Origin: Gemmatimonadaceae bacterium
Lineage (GTDB): Bacteria > Gemmatimonadota > Gemmatimonadetes > Gemmatimonadales > Gemmatimonadaceae
Length of the DNA stretch: 33,871 bases
NCBI GenBank assembly: GCA_030835125.1
Contig: JAUQWM010000006.1
Location: 1 to 33,871, forward strand
Direction: 5' to 3'
A model generated the notes under the pieces. The model saw only the letters and a program-made list of their open reading frames with translations. It did not search any database and was not told the DNA's origin. Positions 21,599-29,763 of this stretch are shown here, in pieces (the first letter of the stretch is position 1; the number at the start of each line of letters is the position of its first letter). The translations under genes and the position numbers were made by a program.

Positions 21599-22506
21599 TC
21601 CTCGCGCTTCGGCGCGGTCCCCGCGACCGCGATCCCCATCGCGTGGTAGCCCTTGTCCACGTAGACCGTCGTGCCGGTGATGCCTGACGCGAGGTCGCTG
21701 CACAGGAATGCCGCGGTGTTCCCCACCTCGGCCCCACTCAGTTCCTCGGGAAGCGGCGAGTTCTGCGCGCAGAACGTCACCAGCTGGTCCACGACGCCGA
21801 TGGCGCTCGCGGCGCGCGAGGCGAACGGGCCGGCGGAGATCGTGTTGACACGGATCCCCCTGGCGCGACCCAGTTCGTAGGCCAGCATCCGGGTGTCGCT
21901 CTCCAGCGCCGCCTTGGCCGACGACATGCCGCCACCGTAGAACGGCACCGCGCGAATGCTGGCGAGGTAACTCAGGGATACCGCGCTGCCACCACGGCGC
22001 ATGACGGGACCGAGGTGCTTCAGGAGTGACACCTTGGAATAGGCGCTGACCGCAACGGCCGCGAGGTAGCCGGTCCGCGTGGTGTCGATGAGCGCCTTCC
22101 GGACCTCGGGGCCGTTCGCCAGCGAGTGGACGAGGATGTCCAGGCTGTCGGGCCCGAAGTCCTTCAGCATGCTGGCCGCGAGGCCCTCGATCGAGAAGTC
22201 GCCGATGTCGCGATATCGCTTGTTCTCGCGGATGTCCGGCGTCACGTCCTCCATGGTGTCGAAGGCCGCATCGAGCGGATAGATCCGCTCGAACTCGAGG
22301 AGTCCCCCGTGCGAGAGCCGGCGCGCGTCGTCCAGCTTCCCGCGATCGAGCAGCGTGCGAAAAATGTTGAGGGCCGGAGGCCAGGTGGCGACGCAGACCT
22401 TCGCGCCAGCCTCGGCGAGGGACTTGGCGATCGCGAAGCCGAAGCCGTTGTCGTCCGCGACGCCGGCGACCAGCGCGCGCCGTCCGCTGAGATCGATGGG
22501 AAGCAT
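21595..22506 (-). CDS. fabI: Enoyl-[acyl-carrier-protein] reductase, plant/apicomplexan type
   Basis: This is a 303-residue short-chain dehydrogenase/reductase that carries out the last step of each fatty-acid elongation cycle (NADH-dependent reduction of enoyl-ACP). The nucleotide-binding start is GVADDNGFGFAIAKSLAEAGA, with a following TWPPALNIFRTLLDRGK. The catalytic pair is Tyr190 and Lys198 in VPFYGGGMSSAKAALESD, plus the upstream Tyr180 (SLSYLAS). The spacing of seven residues between Tyr and Lys, rather than the six of E. coli FabI, and the inserted loop after the first strand match the plant and Plasmodium enzymes. A HSLANGPEV strand and VNTISAGPFASRAASAIG close to the substrate loop are present. 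The ATG at 22504-22506 begins the Rossmann fold. The stop TAG interlocks with the TAA of the convergent upstream gene (4 bases, CTAA). Confidence 0.95.
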   Translation of the reverse strand: MLPIDLSGRRALVAGVADDNGFGFAIAKSLAEAGAKVCVATWPPALNIFRTLLDRGKLDDARRLSHGGLLEFERIYPLDAAFDTMEDVTPDIRENKRYRDIGDFSIEGLAASMLKDFGPDSLDILVHSLANGPEVRKALIDTTRTGYLAAVAVSAYSKVSLLKHLGPVMRRGGSAVSLSYLASIRAVPFYGGGMSSAKAALESDTRMLAYELGRARGIRVNTISAGPFASRAASAIGVVDQLVTFCAQNSPLPEELSGAEVGNTAAFLCSDLASGITGTTVYVDKGYHAMGIAVAGTAPKRED

Positions 22507-22520
22507 CGGGGAAACCTACG

Positions 22521-22548
22521 AGGGTCGAGGGTGGAGCGTCGAGGGTTT
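22521..22548. repeat. Heptad tandem repeat upstream of fabI
   Basis: Units of 7 bp read AGGGTCG, AGGGTGG, AGCGTCG, AGGGTTT on the plus strand, in the 66-bp gap between the response-regulator gene and fabI. The unit resembles the AGGNTCG heptad at 12624-12658. In the sense of fabI it lies in the 5' leader region. Confidence 0.55.
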
Positions 22549-22572
22549 CCGGCTCGACGTCCGCCCCGGCCC

Positions 22573-25500
22573 TCAGGACGGCGGAGGGCGGCGGCCGGTC
22601 CCGGCGTACCCGACCCCGCCGGCCAGTCCCGTGCGGAGCACCTGCTCGAAATCGACGAACGGGACAGGACGGCTGTACAGGAACCCCTGGACGTGGTCGC
22701 ACCGCAGCAGGCGCAGGAGCCGCGCCTGCTCCTGCTCTTCCACCCCCTCCGCGACGACGGTGCGGTTGAGCGAATGGGCGAGCGAGATGACGGTCGACAC
22801 GATCGACGTGTGGTCCGGGTCGTTCGCCATGGTGCTCACGAACGCACGGTCGATCTTGATGACGTCCGCCGGCAGGCGGGCCAGGTAAGCGAGCGACGAG
22901 TAGCCGCTGCCGAAATCGTCGATCGCCACGCCCACGTCGAGTTCGCGGAGTTCATGCAGCTTCGAGATGTTCGAGTCGATGTCGTGCATGATGACGCCCT
23001 CGGTCACCTCGACGTCGAGGCCGTGCCCGCGGCCGTCGGCGACGTCGGTCGCCGCCTCGACCGACCGCACGAAGTCCTCATGCCGTAACTGCACCGGCGA
23101 CACGTTGACAGCGATCCGGATCATCGGCAGCCCCGCCGCCCGCAGGGCGAGCGACGCCTTCACCGCCTCGACCATCACCCAGCGACCGACGTCGAGGATG
23201 AGCCCCGTGTCCTCGAGGATGGGGATGAACTCCGCCGGCGACACGAGGCCCGACGTGCCGTCGTTCCAGCGCAGCAGGGCCTCGGCGCCGCTGATCCGCC
23301 CCGTCGAGAGTTCCACTTTCGGCTGGTAGTGCAGCACCAGTTCGTCCCGCTCGAGCGCGCGCCGCAGCCGGGTTTCCATCGCGAGCTGCCGCGTGACTGC
23401 GGCATTCATGTCGGCCGTGTAGAGGACCAGCCGCTCCTGTTGCGCCTTGGCCCGCGTGAGCGCCGCCTCCGCGTTCTGCAGCAGCATCTCGGCGTCGTTG
23501 CCGTCGTCGGGGAACGTGGCGATGCCGGCGCGCCCCGTGAGGTAGACCTTCTGGCCGCGCGTCGTGAATGGCGCCGCCAGCGCCAGCCCGATGCGCTCCC
23601 CCACCTCCTTCGCCAGCTCGGAGACGCTGGTCTGGCCGCTATGGATCGCGGCAAACGAATCGGCGCCGAGCCGCGCCAGGCTGTACATGTCCGAGGCGAC
23701 GCTGCGATGGCGGTCGGCCAGCTGGCGCAGCATCTCGTCGCCCGCCTCGCGCCCGAACGTGTTGTTGACCTGGCTGAAGCGCTCGATGTCGGTCACCACC
23801 ACCGCCAGCGACGCGTTGGAGCCGCGCCGGGTCGCGATGGCGAGTGACAGGCGATCGAGGAACACCGCGCGGTTGGGCAGGCCGGTCAGCTGGTCGTGCG
23901 TCGCCAGGTAATTGAGCTCCTCGGCCTTGGCGATGTGGTCCAGCGCGTACGCCACATCGCCGGTGAGGTCGCGCAGCAGGTGCAGCTCGCGGTCGCCGAA
24001 GGCGTGCGGCGTGTCCGCGACCAGGATCATCACCGACTCCACCACGCCCTCGACGAGGAATGGGAGCACCGCCGCATGGATCTCGCCCCGGGCGCGCGGG
24101 CCAGGCAGGGTGACGTCGTGCGACCAGACCATGCGCGACTCGCGAACGGCGGTGGCCAGCATCCGGCCGATCGGGGTCGGCTCGTCGATCCGCCGAAACG
24201 AGAGCCCGGCCGTATCGCCCGCCGCGGCGAGGAACCCGATCGCGCCGGTCACCGGGTCCACGCGGCCCACCCAGCTCGCGGTGAATCCCCCGTCTTCATG
24301 GGCGATGCGGCACACCTCCGCAAAGAGGTCCCGCGGCTCGTTGATGCGCACGATCGCGGAGGAGACGCCGGAGAGCATGGCATAGAGCCTCGTCAGGCGG
24401 GCGATCTTCTCCTCCTGCGCCACCTGGTCCGTCACGTCGCGCATGACGGCGGTGATCAGGGTCTCCGCGTCGCTCTCGACGTGCGAGAAGCCGACCTCGA
24501 GGTGCACCAGCGTCCCGTCCATGCGCCGCCCCACCAGCCGTTCCCTGTCGGGGAACGACGGGTCGCGCCCGGTCGAGGAACCGAGCGTCTGCATGCCGTT
24601 GCGGTGCACCTCGGCCACGTCCGTCGCCCAGAGGATGTCGAACGGCTTGCCGATCATCTCGGCGGACGCATGCCCGAAGATGCTTTCTGCCCCGACGTTG
24701 AAGACGACAATGCGGAACTCGGCGTCGACGGAGACCACGCCCTCGTGCACCATCTGCAGGACTTCGCGGTAGCGCGCATCGGCCTTCCGCTCCTGTTCCA
24801 GGAGCACGGCCGTGCGGATGCTGGCGGCCGCCGCGTTCGTGAAGATGCTCACGACGTTGATCTGCCCGACGGGGAAGACCCGGCGGCGACGCGTGCAGTT
24901 CACGTTCAGCACGCCGATCAGCTTGCCCCGGGTCACCATCGGCAGGCAGAGCGCCGACTTGATGTCGGATCGCGGGTGGAGCGGACTCGCGCGGGGGTCG
25001 GGCACCTCGCCGTGGAGCTGCATCGGCTCACCGTGCAGGGCGACCCACCCGGCGATGCCCATGCCGAGCGGAATCCGCCTGCCCAGCAGGTGGTCGCGCC
25101 GGTCACCCCCGCGCACCGACGCGACGTAGAGGGAGGCGCCATCGGCGGACATCAGCATGATCGAGGCTTCATCGCCCTCGAACTGTGCCAGCGCGGCGTC
25201 GACGATCTTGTCGAGCAGTTCACCCTGGTCGAGCGTGTACGCGATGGCCTGGCTCAGCTCGTGGATGGCGACCGTGTCCCGCAACTGCAGGTTCTCGAGC
25301 CGCAACCGCCTGACGCTGGCGGCGCGGGAGATCACCGGCAGCACCGCCTGCAGGTTGATGGGCTTGAGGATGTAGTCGAGGGCGCCGGCCTTCATGGCGC
25401 TGACGGCCGTCTCGATGGTGCCGCGGCCGGTCATGAGGATGCCGACGATCTCCGGGTCGATCTTCGTCGCTTCCAGGAGCAATTCGACGCCGCCCATGCC

Positions 25501-25683
25501 CGGCATCACCAGGTCCGACAGGAGGAGGTCGAACGCCGAACCGCGGAGCGCCTCGAGCGCGGCATCGGCACTGCCCCTGGTCGCCGTTTCGTACCCGAAC
25601 GCGCCGAGGCTGTCGCTGAGCGCCTTGGCGTTCATCGGGTCGTCGTCGACGATCAGGATCGACGTGGGTCGGCTCAGGGTCAT
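22573..25683 (-). CDS. Response regulator REC-GAF-PAS-GAF-degenerate GGDEF-EAL
   Basis: This is a 1036-residue cytoplasmic output protein of two-component signalling. The receiver domain (about 7-120) has the acidic pocket in IVDDDP, phospho-acceptor Asp57 (LLLSDLVMPG), Thr85 and Lys107. Two GAF-type domains (about 140-295 and 440-580) flank a PAS domain (about 303-420). The GGDEF-like domain (about 590-760) has GADSF at 673-677 instead of GGDEF, so cyclase activity is not expected; such domains often bind GTP to regulate the EAL part. The EAL domain (about 775-1020) keeps EAL at 801-803, NVSPVQLR, EVTEG, DDFGSGYSS, KIDRAF and AEGVE, predicting an active c-di-GMP phosphodiesterase. The start at 25681-25683 is fixed by an ATGA overlap with the stop of the hybrid kinase (a longer frame begins at 25713 and lacks this logic). 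The kinase upstream is the likely phosphodonor. Confidence 0.92.
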   Translation of the reverse strand: MTLSRPTSILIVDDDPMNAKALSDSLGAFGYETATRGSADAALEALRGSAFDLLLSDLVMPGMGGVELLLEATKIDPEIVGILMTGRGTIETAVSAMKAGALDYILKPINLQAVLPVISRAASVRRLRLENLQLRDTVAIHELSQAIAYTLDQGELLDKIVDAALAQFEGDEASIMLMSADGASLYVASVRGGDRRDHLLGRRIPLGMGIAGWVALHGEPMQLHGEVPDPRASPLHPRSDIKSALCLPMVTRGKLIGVLNVNCTRRRRVFPVGQINVVSIFTNAAAASIRTAVLLEQERKADARYREVLQMVHEGVVSVDAEFRIVVFNVGAESIFGHASAEMIGKPFDILWATDVAEVHRNGMQTLGSSTGRDPSFPDRERLVGRRMDGTLVHLEVGFSHVESDAETLITAVMRDVTDQVAQEEKIARLTRLYAMLSGVSSAIVRINEPRDLFAEVCRIAHEDGGFTASWVGRVDPVTGAIGFLAAAGDTAGLSFRRIDEPTPIGRMLATAVRESRMVWSHDVTLPGPRARGEIHAAVLPFLVEGVVESVMILVADTPHAFGDRELHLLRDLTGDVAYALDHIAKAEELNYLATHDQLTGLPNRAVFLDRLSLAIATRRGSNASLAVVVTDIERFSQVNNTFGREAGDEMLRQLADRHRSVASDMYSLARLGADSFAAIHSGQTSVSELAKEVGERIGLALAAPFTTRGQKVYLTGRAGIATFPDDGNDAEMLLQNAEAALTRAKAQQERLVLYTADMNAAVTRQLAMETRLRRALERDELVLHYQPKVELSTGRISGAEALLRWNDGTSGLVSPAEFIPILEDTGLILDVGRWVMVEAVKASLALRAAGLPMIRIAVNVSPVQLRHEDFVRSVEAATDVADGRGHGLDVEVTEGVIMHDIDSNISKLHELRELDVGVAIDDFGSGYSSLAYLARLPADVIKIDRAFVSTMANDPDHTSIVSTVISLAHSLNRTVVAEGVEEQEQARLLRLLRCDHVQGFLYSRPVPFVDFEQVLRTGLAGGVGYAGTGRRPPPS

Positions 25684-28600
25684 TCGGCACCCTCGGGTTG
25701 AGGTTGCCCGCACAGCGACGCGATCGCCGTCCGCAACTCCGGGAGCGTGGGCGGCTTGCTGATGACGATGTCCACGTGGGGCGGCAGGTCGCGTTCGGCG
25801 AGGAGGCGACGTCCCCAGCCGGTCAGCATGATGACCGGGGTGCGCGGTGACATCGCCTTGATCGCCGCGGACACCTGGCGGCCGTCCACCTTGGGCATCC
25901 CGAGGTCCGTGATCACCGCGTCGAACGGAGTGCCCCGCGCGAGGGCCTCCTGAAACGCGGCGATGCCGGCCTCGCCGCCGTGCATCTCGACGGTCTGGTG
26001 GTTGTCCAGCGCCATCGTGGCCCGCAGCGACTTGAGCAGGATCGGATCGTCGTCCACCAGCAGGAGGCGCAGCGGACCGCGCGTGGTGGGCGACTCGCTG
26101 GCGCCACTGCCGGCCCCGGCGGGTTGTTCGGCCACGGGGAACGTCATGCGAATCGCCGTCCCTTGACCGGGGGCGCTGGTGATCTCGATGCGGCCGGCAT
26201 GGCGCTGAACCATCCCGAACACCATGGCGAGCCCGAGCCCGGTCCCGCGGTCTCCCTTCGTGGTGAAGAATGGCTCCAGGCAGCGGAGTCGCGTCTCCTC
26301 ATCCATGCCGATGCCGTCGTCCGAAACCTCGATCATCACGCGCGTGCGGCCCCGGCCGCCCACCGGCAGCAGGCTGCGCGTGCGCAGGGTCATGATCCCG
26401 CCCGCCGGCATCGCGTCGATGGCATTGAAGATGAGGTTCGTCAGCGCGTCCCGAAGCTCACTTTCGATGGCCATGACGTCGGGGAGGTCGGGAGCGAGGT
26501 CGGTCACGGCGTTGATCGTGCTGCCTTGGCGCTGGGCAATGTCGCCCCAGCGCGCATGCGTGAACGCGACGGCTCTCGCCACCAGGTCGTTGACCTGGAT
26601 CGGCACCGGCTCGCGTCCCGTATCGGGCGGACGGGAGAACTCGCGGATCCGCGCGACCGTGTCGGCCACCGACTGCACGGAATGGCGGATCTGCTCCAGG
26701 TACTCCCGCGTGCGCGCGTTGAGGTCCTGTTCCTGCGTGAGCAGGACCTCGGTGTACAGTGAAACCGGCGAGAGGGCGTTGTTGATGTCGTGGGCGATCC
26801 CGCTCGCCATCTGCGCCATCGCGCGCAGGCGCTCGAGCTGCATCGCGGTCTGCTGCGACTGGCTCAGGTCGTCGTAGGCGGCCTGCAGCGCGTCATGGAG
26901 CTGGGACTGGCGCGCGCCGAGCGCCACGTGCTCGGTGACCTGCCGCAGGAACTCGCACTCGGTGCTGGTGAAGGCGTCGGCCTGGCGGCGCGCCGAGACC
27001 ATCACGCCGAAGACGCGGCTTTCCGACCGGAGCGGGGAGAGGACCAGCGACCGCATGCCGATCCGGACGAGTCGTGTCGTGAACGGCATGCCCACGGTGC
27101 GGATGTCGCGCTCGTGGACCAGCTGGCCGGTGATGACGCGTGACAAGCCATTGCCATCGATCGGAACGAGCTCGCCAACGCCGAGCGAGACGTCGGCCCC
27201 CGCAGCCTTCGCGCCCACGGCGGCGATCGTCAGCGTCGGTGAGAAGCCGTCGTACAGCAGGATGAAGCCCATGTCCACGGGCAAGTCGTTCTCGATGCTC
27301 GTCACCACGGCCTGGTAGATCGACCGCTGGTCGTGCCGCTCGGCGATGGCGCGCGTGATCTGGTCGAGCAGCGTGAGGTGCTCGACCTGTTGCAGGACGC
27401 GGCGCGACGCGGCCCGCTGGTCGGTCACGTCACGCAGCGTGGCAACGATGTACGTCCCCTCCGGCGTCACGAGCGGTCCGAGGCTCACGACCGCCTGGAA
27501 CTCGGTGCGGTCCTTGCGACAGGCAGTGAGGTCGCCCTCGACGCGCGGCTGGTCCGGGCTGCCGAGCAGCCGCTCGCGATACGATTCGTACGCGGGTCGG
27601 GCGCGCTCCGGCAGGAGCCTTGTGAGCGGTTCCTCGAGGAGCTCGGCGCGCCGGTAGCCGAAGAGCACCTCGGCCTGCGCGTTGACGTCGGCGACGTTCC
27701 CGCGGGGATCGGCGATCACCACCGCGTCGGGCACGACGTGGAGCAATGCCGCCGCGCGGTCCCGTTCGCGCCGGGAGGCCGCGAACGACGCCCGGAGATC
27801 GAGCTCGGCGCGCTTGCGGTCGGTGATGTCGTAGGACGTCACGAACACGCCGTCCGGCGCCGGGTGGATGACGATGTCGAACCACGCCGACGTGCCATCC
27901 GGGTAGGCGAACTCGTTCTCGAACTGCTGGGTCGCGCGGCCGGTCATGCACTCCTTCATGCGCTGGAAGAGCGGCGTCTGGTCGATCCCCGGATAGCATT
28001 CCGTCATCGTGCGCCCGACGAGTTCGGCCGCCGGGCGGCGCCCATGGCGCGCTGCGCTGTCGTTGACGTAGAGGTATCGCCAGTCGAACCCGATGATCTG
28101 GCAACCCTCCTGCATGTCGTCGAGGGTCTGCCGGAAGCGCGCTTCCGATTGCCGCAGCGCCGTATTCGTCCGCAGCTTCTCCTCCTCGCGCCGCTTGATG
28201 CCGTCGATCATGCTGCGGAAGGCACCGGTGAGCGAGCCCAGGTCTGAACCGCCGCTGTCGGGGAGGGCGGCGTCATAGTCCCCCGCGCCGATGCGCTGGG
28301 CGACGAGGTTCAGACGACGCAACGGGGCCAGCGCCCAGGCCACGAGCAGCGCGCCGCCAAGGATCAGCGTGACGGCCACGCTCGTCGAGCCCACGATGGT
28401 CGCGAAACGCACCGGCGCCAGCGCGGCGGCGACCGCGGAGTCGCTCAGCACGAACGCCAGCGCCAGGAAGCGCGAGGGCGAGTCTGGGTCGAAGTGGATC
28501 CGGGAGCGCGCCGCATACACGGCCTGGGGGCCACTCGTCAGGCGATCCCAGTGCGTCGCGGTGTCGATGCCTGGCGCGCTGGTGTCCGGCAGGAGCCAGC

Positions 28601-29354
28601 CCAGCGACGCCGCCTGGGCGCCGGCGGGAGGAGCGGCACCGAGGTCGTTCCCCTGCTCATCGGCGACGTACACGAGGACGCCCGACGGGGCCATGCGCGC
28701 GGTGCTGTCGATCCACGGCCCGATATCATGCTCGATCATGATCACGCCCGCCGGCGTACCGCCGCCAAAGACGGGCGTTGTGGCGGTGATCACACGACGC
28801 GTGGATGCCGTGTTGCTGGTTCCCCCGCGGCGTTCGATGCCCGAGATGTAGACCGATCCAGCGGGCCGCGTGAGCGCGGCCGTCCAGGGACCGGTCCCGG
28901 CCACCGTTCCCAGCGAATCGGGTGGCACCAGGCGCGTCGATCCGCCATCGACGTCGAGCCTGACGAGCTCACGCCCGTTGCCCGCTACCTCGGCGTACCG
29001 GACGCTCGTGAGGCCCGGGCTCGCGGCCGCGAGGGCGAACAGGGCGGCCTCGAGGCGAGTGACCAGCCCGGCGCGCTCGGCGCGCCCCAGCGCCGGCGCG
29101 GCCAGGCCCTGCACGGAAGGCAGGAGGGAGAGGAGGACGGCGTCGCGACGCAACGCGACGACCTGCGCACGCAGCAGGTCCGAGGTCCAGGCCGCGCGAT
29201 TCCGCAGCGTGACGCCGCGATCCGCGACGTACGTCCGCCGCGCGCGGGCATCCAGCCGTTCCGCGAACAGCCCCACCACCGCGGCCACCGCCACGGTGAC
29301 CGCGAGCATCAAGCGCGTGAAGAGACCGAGCCGCGAGCCGGTGCCCGACGTCAA
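25680..29354 (-). CDS. Hybrid sensor histidine kinase (membrane sensor, HAMP, PAS x2, GAF, HisKA, HATPase, REC)
   Basis: This is a 1224-residue membrane receptor kinase. Two membrane helices (about 12-32 and 318-340) bracket a large extracytoplasmic sensor (about 33-317) of dCACHE style. HAMP (about 340-395), PAS (400-515), PAS (530-648) and GAF (660-815) domains follow. The kinase core has His855 in the H-box (ASGIAHDINNALSP), the N-box NLIFNAIDA, SDDGIGM, and TTKGDRGTGLGLA. The C-terminal receiver (about 1095-1215) has Asp1150 (VITDLGMP) and Lys1200. The start is TTG at 29352-29354: a TGA immediately precedes it in frame, and GGAGG sits six bases upstream, so the TTG is well supported. A perfect dyad (29372-29387) lies just before the ribosome-binding site. 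Its stop overlaps the ATG of the REC-EAL regulator (ATGA), so sensor and effector are made together and probably set c-di-GMP levels in response to an external ligand. Confidence 0.93.
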   Translation of the reverse strand: MTSGTGSRLGLFTRLMLAVTVAVAAVVGLFAERLDARARRTYVADRGVTLRNRAAWTSDLLRAQVVALRRDAVLLSLLPSVQGLAAPALGRAERAGLVTRLEAALFALAAASPGLTSVRYAEVAGNGRELVRLDVDGGSTRLVPPDSLGTVAGTGPWTAALTRPAGSVYISGIERRGGTSNTASTRRVITATTPVFGGGTPAGVIMIEHDIGPWIDSTARMAPSGVLVYVADEQGNDLGAAPPAGAQAASLGWLLPDTSAPGIDTATHWDRLTSGPQAVYAARSRIHFDPDSPSRFLALAFVLSDSAVAAALAPVRFATIVGSTSVAVTLILGGALLVAWALAPLRRLNLVAQRIGAGDYDAALPDSGGSDLGSLTGAFRSMIDGIKRREEEKLRTNTALRQSEARFRQTLDDMQEGCQIIGFDWRYLYVNDSAARHGRRPAAELVGRTMTECYPGIDQTPLFQRMKECMTGRATQQFENEFAYPDGTSAWFDIVIHPAPDGVFVTSYDITDRKRAELDLRASFAASRRERDRAAALLHVVPDAVVIADPRGNVADVNAQAEVLFGYRRAELLEEPLTRLLPERARPAYESYRERLLGSPDQPRVEGDLTACRKDRTEFQAVVSLGPLVTPEGTYIVATLRDVTDQRAASRRVLQQVEHLTLLDQITRAIAERHDQRSIYQAVVTSIENDLPVDMGFILLYDGFSPTLTIAAVGAKAAGADVSLGVGELVPIDGNGLSRVITGQLVHERDIRTVGMPFTTRLVRIGMRSLVLSPLRSESRVFGVMVSARRQADAFTSTECEFLRQVTEHVALGARQSQLHDALQAAYDDLSQSQQTAMQLERLRAMAQMASGIAHDINNALSPVSLYTEVLLTQEQDLNARTREYLEQIRHSVQSVADTVARIREFSRPPDTGREPVPIQVNDLVARAVAFTHARWGDIAQRQGSTINAVTDLAPDLPDVMAIESELRDALTNLIFNAIDAMPAGGIMTLRTRSLLPVGGRGRTRVMIEVSDDGIGMDEETRLRCLEPFFTTKGDRGTGLGLAMVFGMVQRHAGRIEITSAPGQGTAIRMTFPVAEQPAGAGSGASESPTTRGPLRLLLVDDDPILLKSLRATMALDNHQTVEMHGGEAGIAAFQEALARGTPFDAVITDLGMPKVDGRQVSAAIKAMSPRTPVIMLTGWGRRLLAERDLPPHVDIVISKPPTLPELRTAIASLCGQPQPEGAE

Positions 29355-29360
29355 TCACGT

Positions 29361-29387
29361 CCTCCGTGGCGGGAGCGGCACCGCTCC
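29361..29387 (-). promoter_or_regulatory. Shine-Dalgarno and dyad before the hybrid kinase TTG start
   Basis: On the minus strand GGAGG (29361-29365) lies six bases before the TTG start. Seven bases further upstream is a perfect dyad, GGAGCGG-CA-CCGCTCC on the plus strand (29372-29387). The dyad may be an operator or a leader hairpin; the right-hand arm reading GGAGCGG on the minus strand could itself mimic a second ribosome-binding site. Confidence 0.5.
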
Positions 29388-29700
29388 GCCATGCCGTTGC
29401 GGGCGCCCGTCCTGGTTCTTGCCAGCGCCGCTGTCGGCACCGGACCGTTTCACTGCCAGACCTTATGCATCGAGCACGCCCCCGCGGTTCCCCCGCCCCC
29501 AGCCTCTACCGTCTCGCGTTAGGATGACATACAGCATCTCCATGCGCCAGCGCGAGTTCACGCCCCACCGGGGGGATGACGCCGTTCCCCGCCGCGAGGG
29601 CACACCTTCGCCCGACGACGAACCCGGCGGTGGAGTTGCCAGAAATGGCCCCTCCGGGACCTAACGCGTCCGGGCGCGATGCGGGGTACCGGGATGACAA

Positions 29701-29737
29701 ACGCCCGACCCGGCAGCACTTCCACCGGGTCGGGCGT
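29701..29737 (-). terminator. Intrinsic terminator of the Asp-box exoprotein gene
   Basis: A perfect 13-bp stem (ACGCCCGACCCGG at 29701-29713 with CCGGGTCGGGCGT at 29725-29737) encloses an 11-nt loop. Read on the minus strand it starts 26 bases after the TAA stop and is followed by TTGTC, giving a short T-run. This is the clearest terminator in the window. Confidence 0.85.
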
Positions 29738-29763
29738 CGTCCGCCGTGGCGGCGGCGGCTTCG

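Larger units (their letters stand above)
29355..29763. other. 409-bp spacer between Asp-box exoprotein and hybrid kinase genes
   Basis: This gap holds the terminator of the large exoprotein gene (29701-29737) and the promoter of the hybrid kinase. I see no gene in it. Two octamer-type motifs are present, CGTTAGGA at 29517 and ACCTAACG at 29659. No clear -35/-10 elements could be assigned. Confidence 0.5.
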
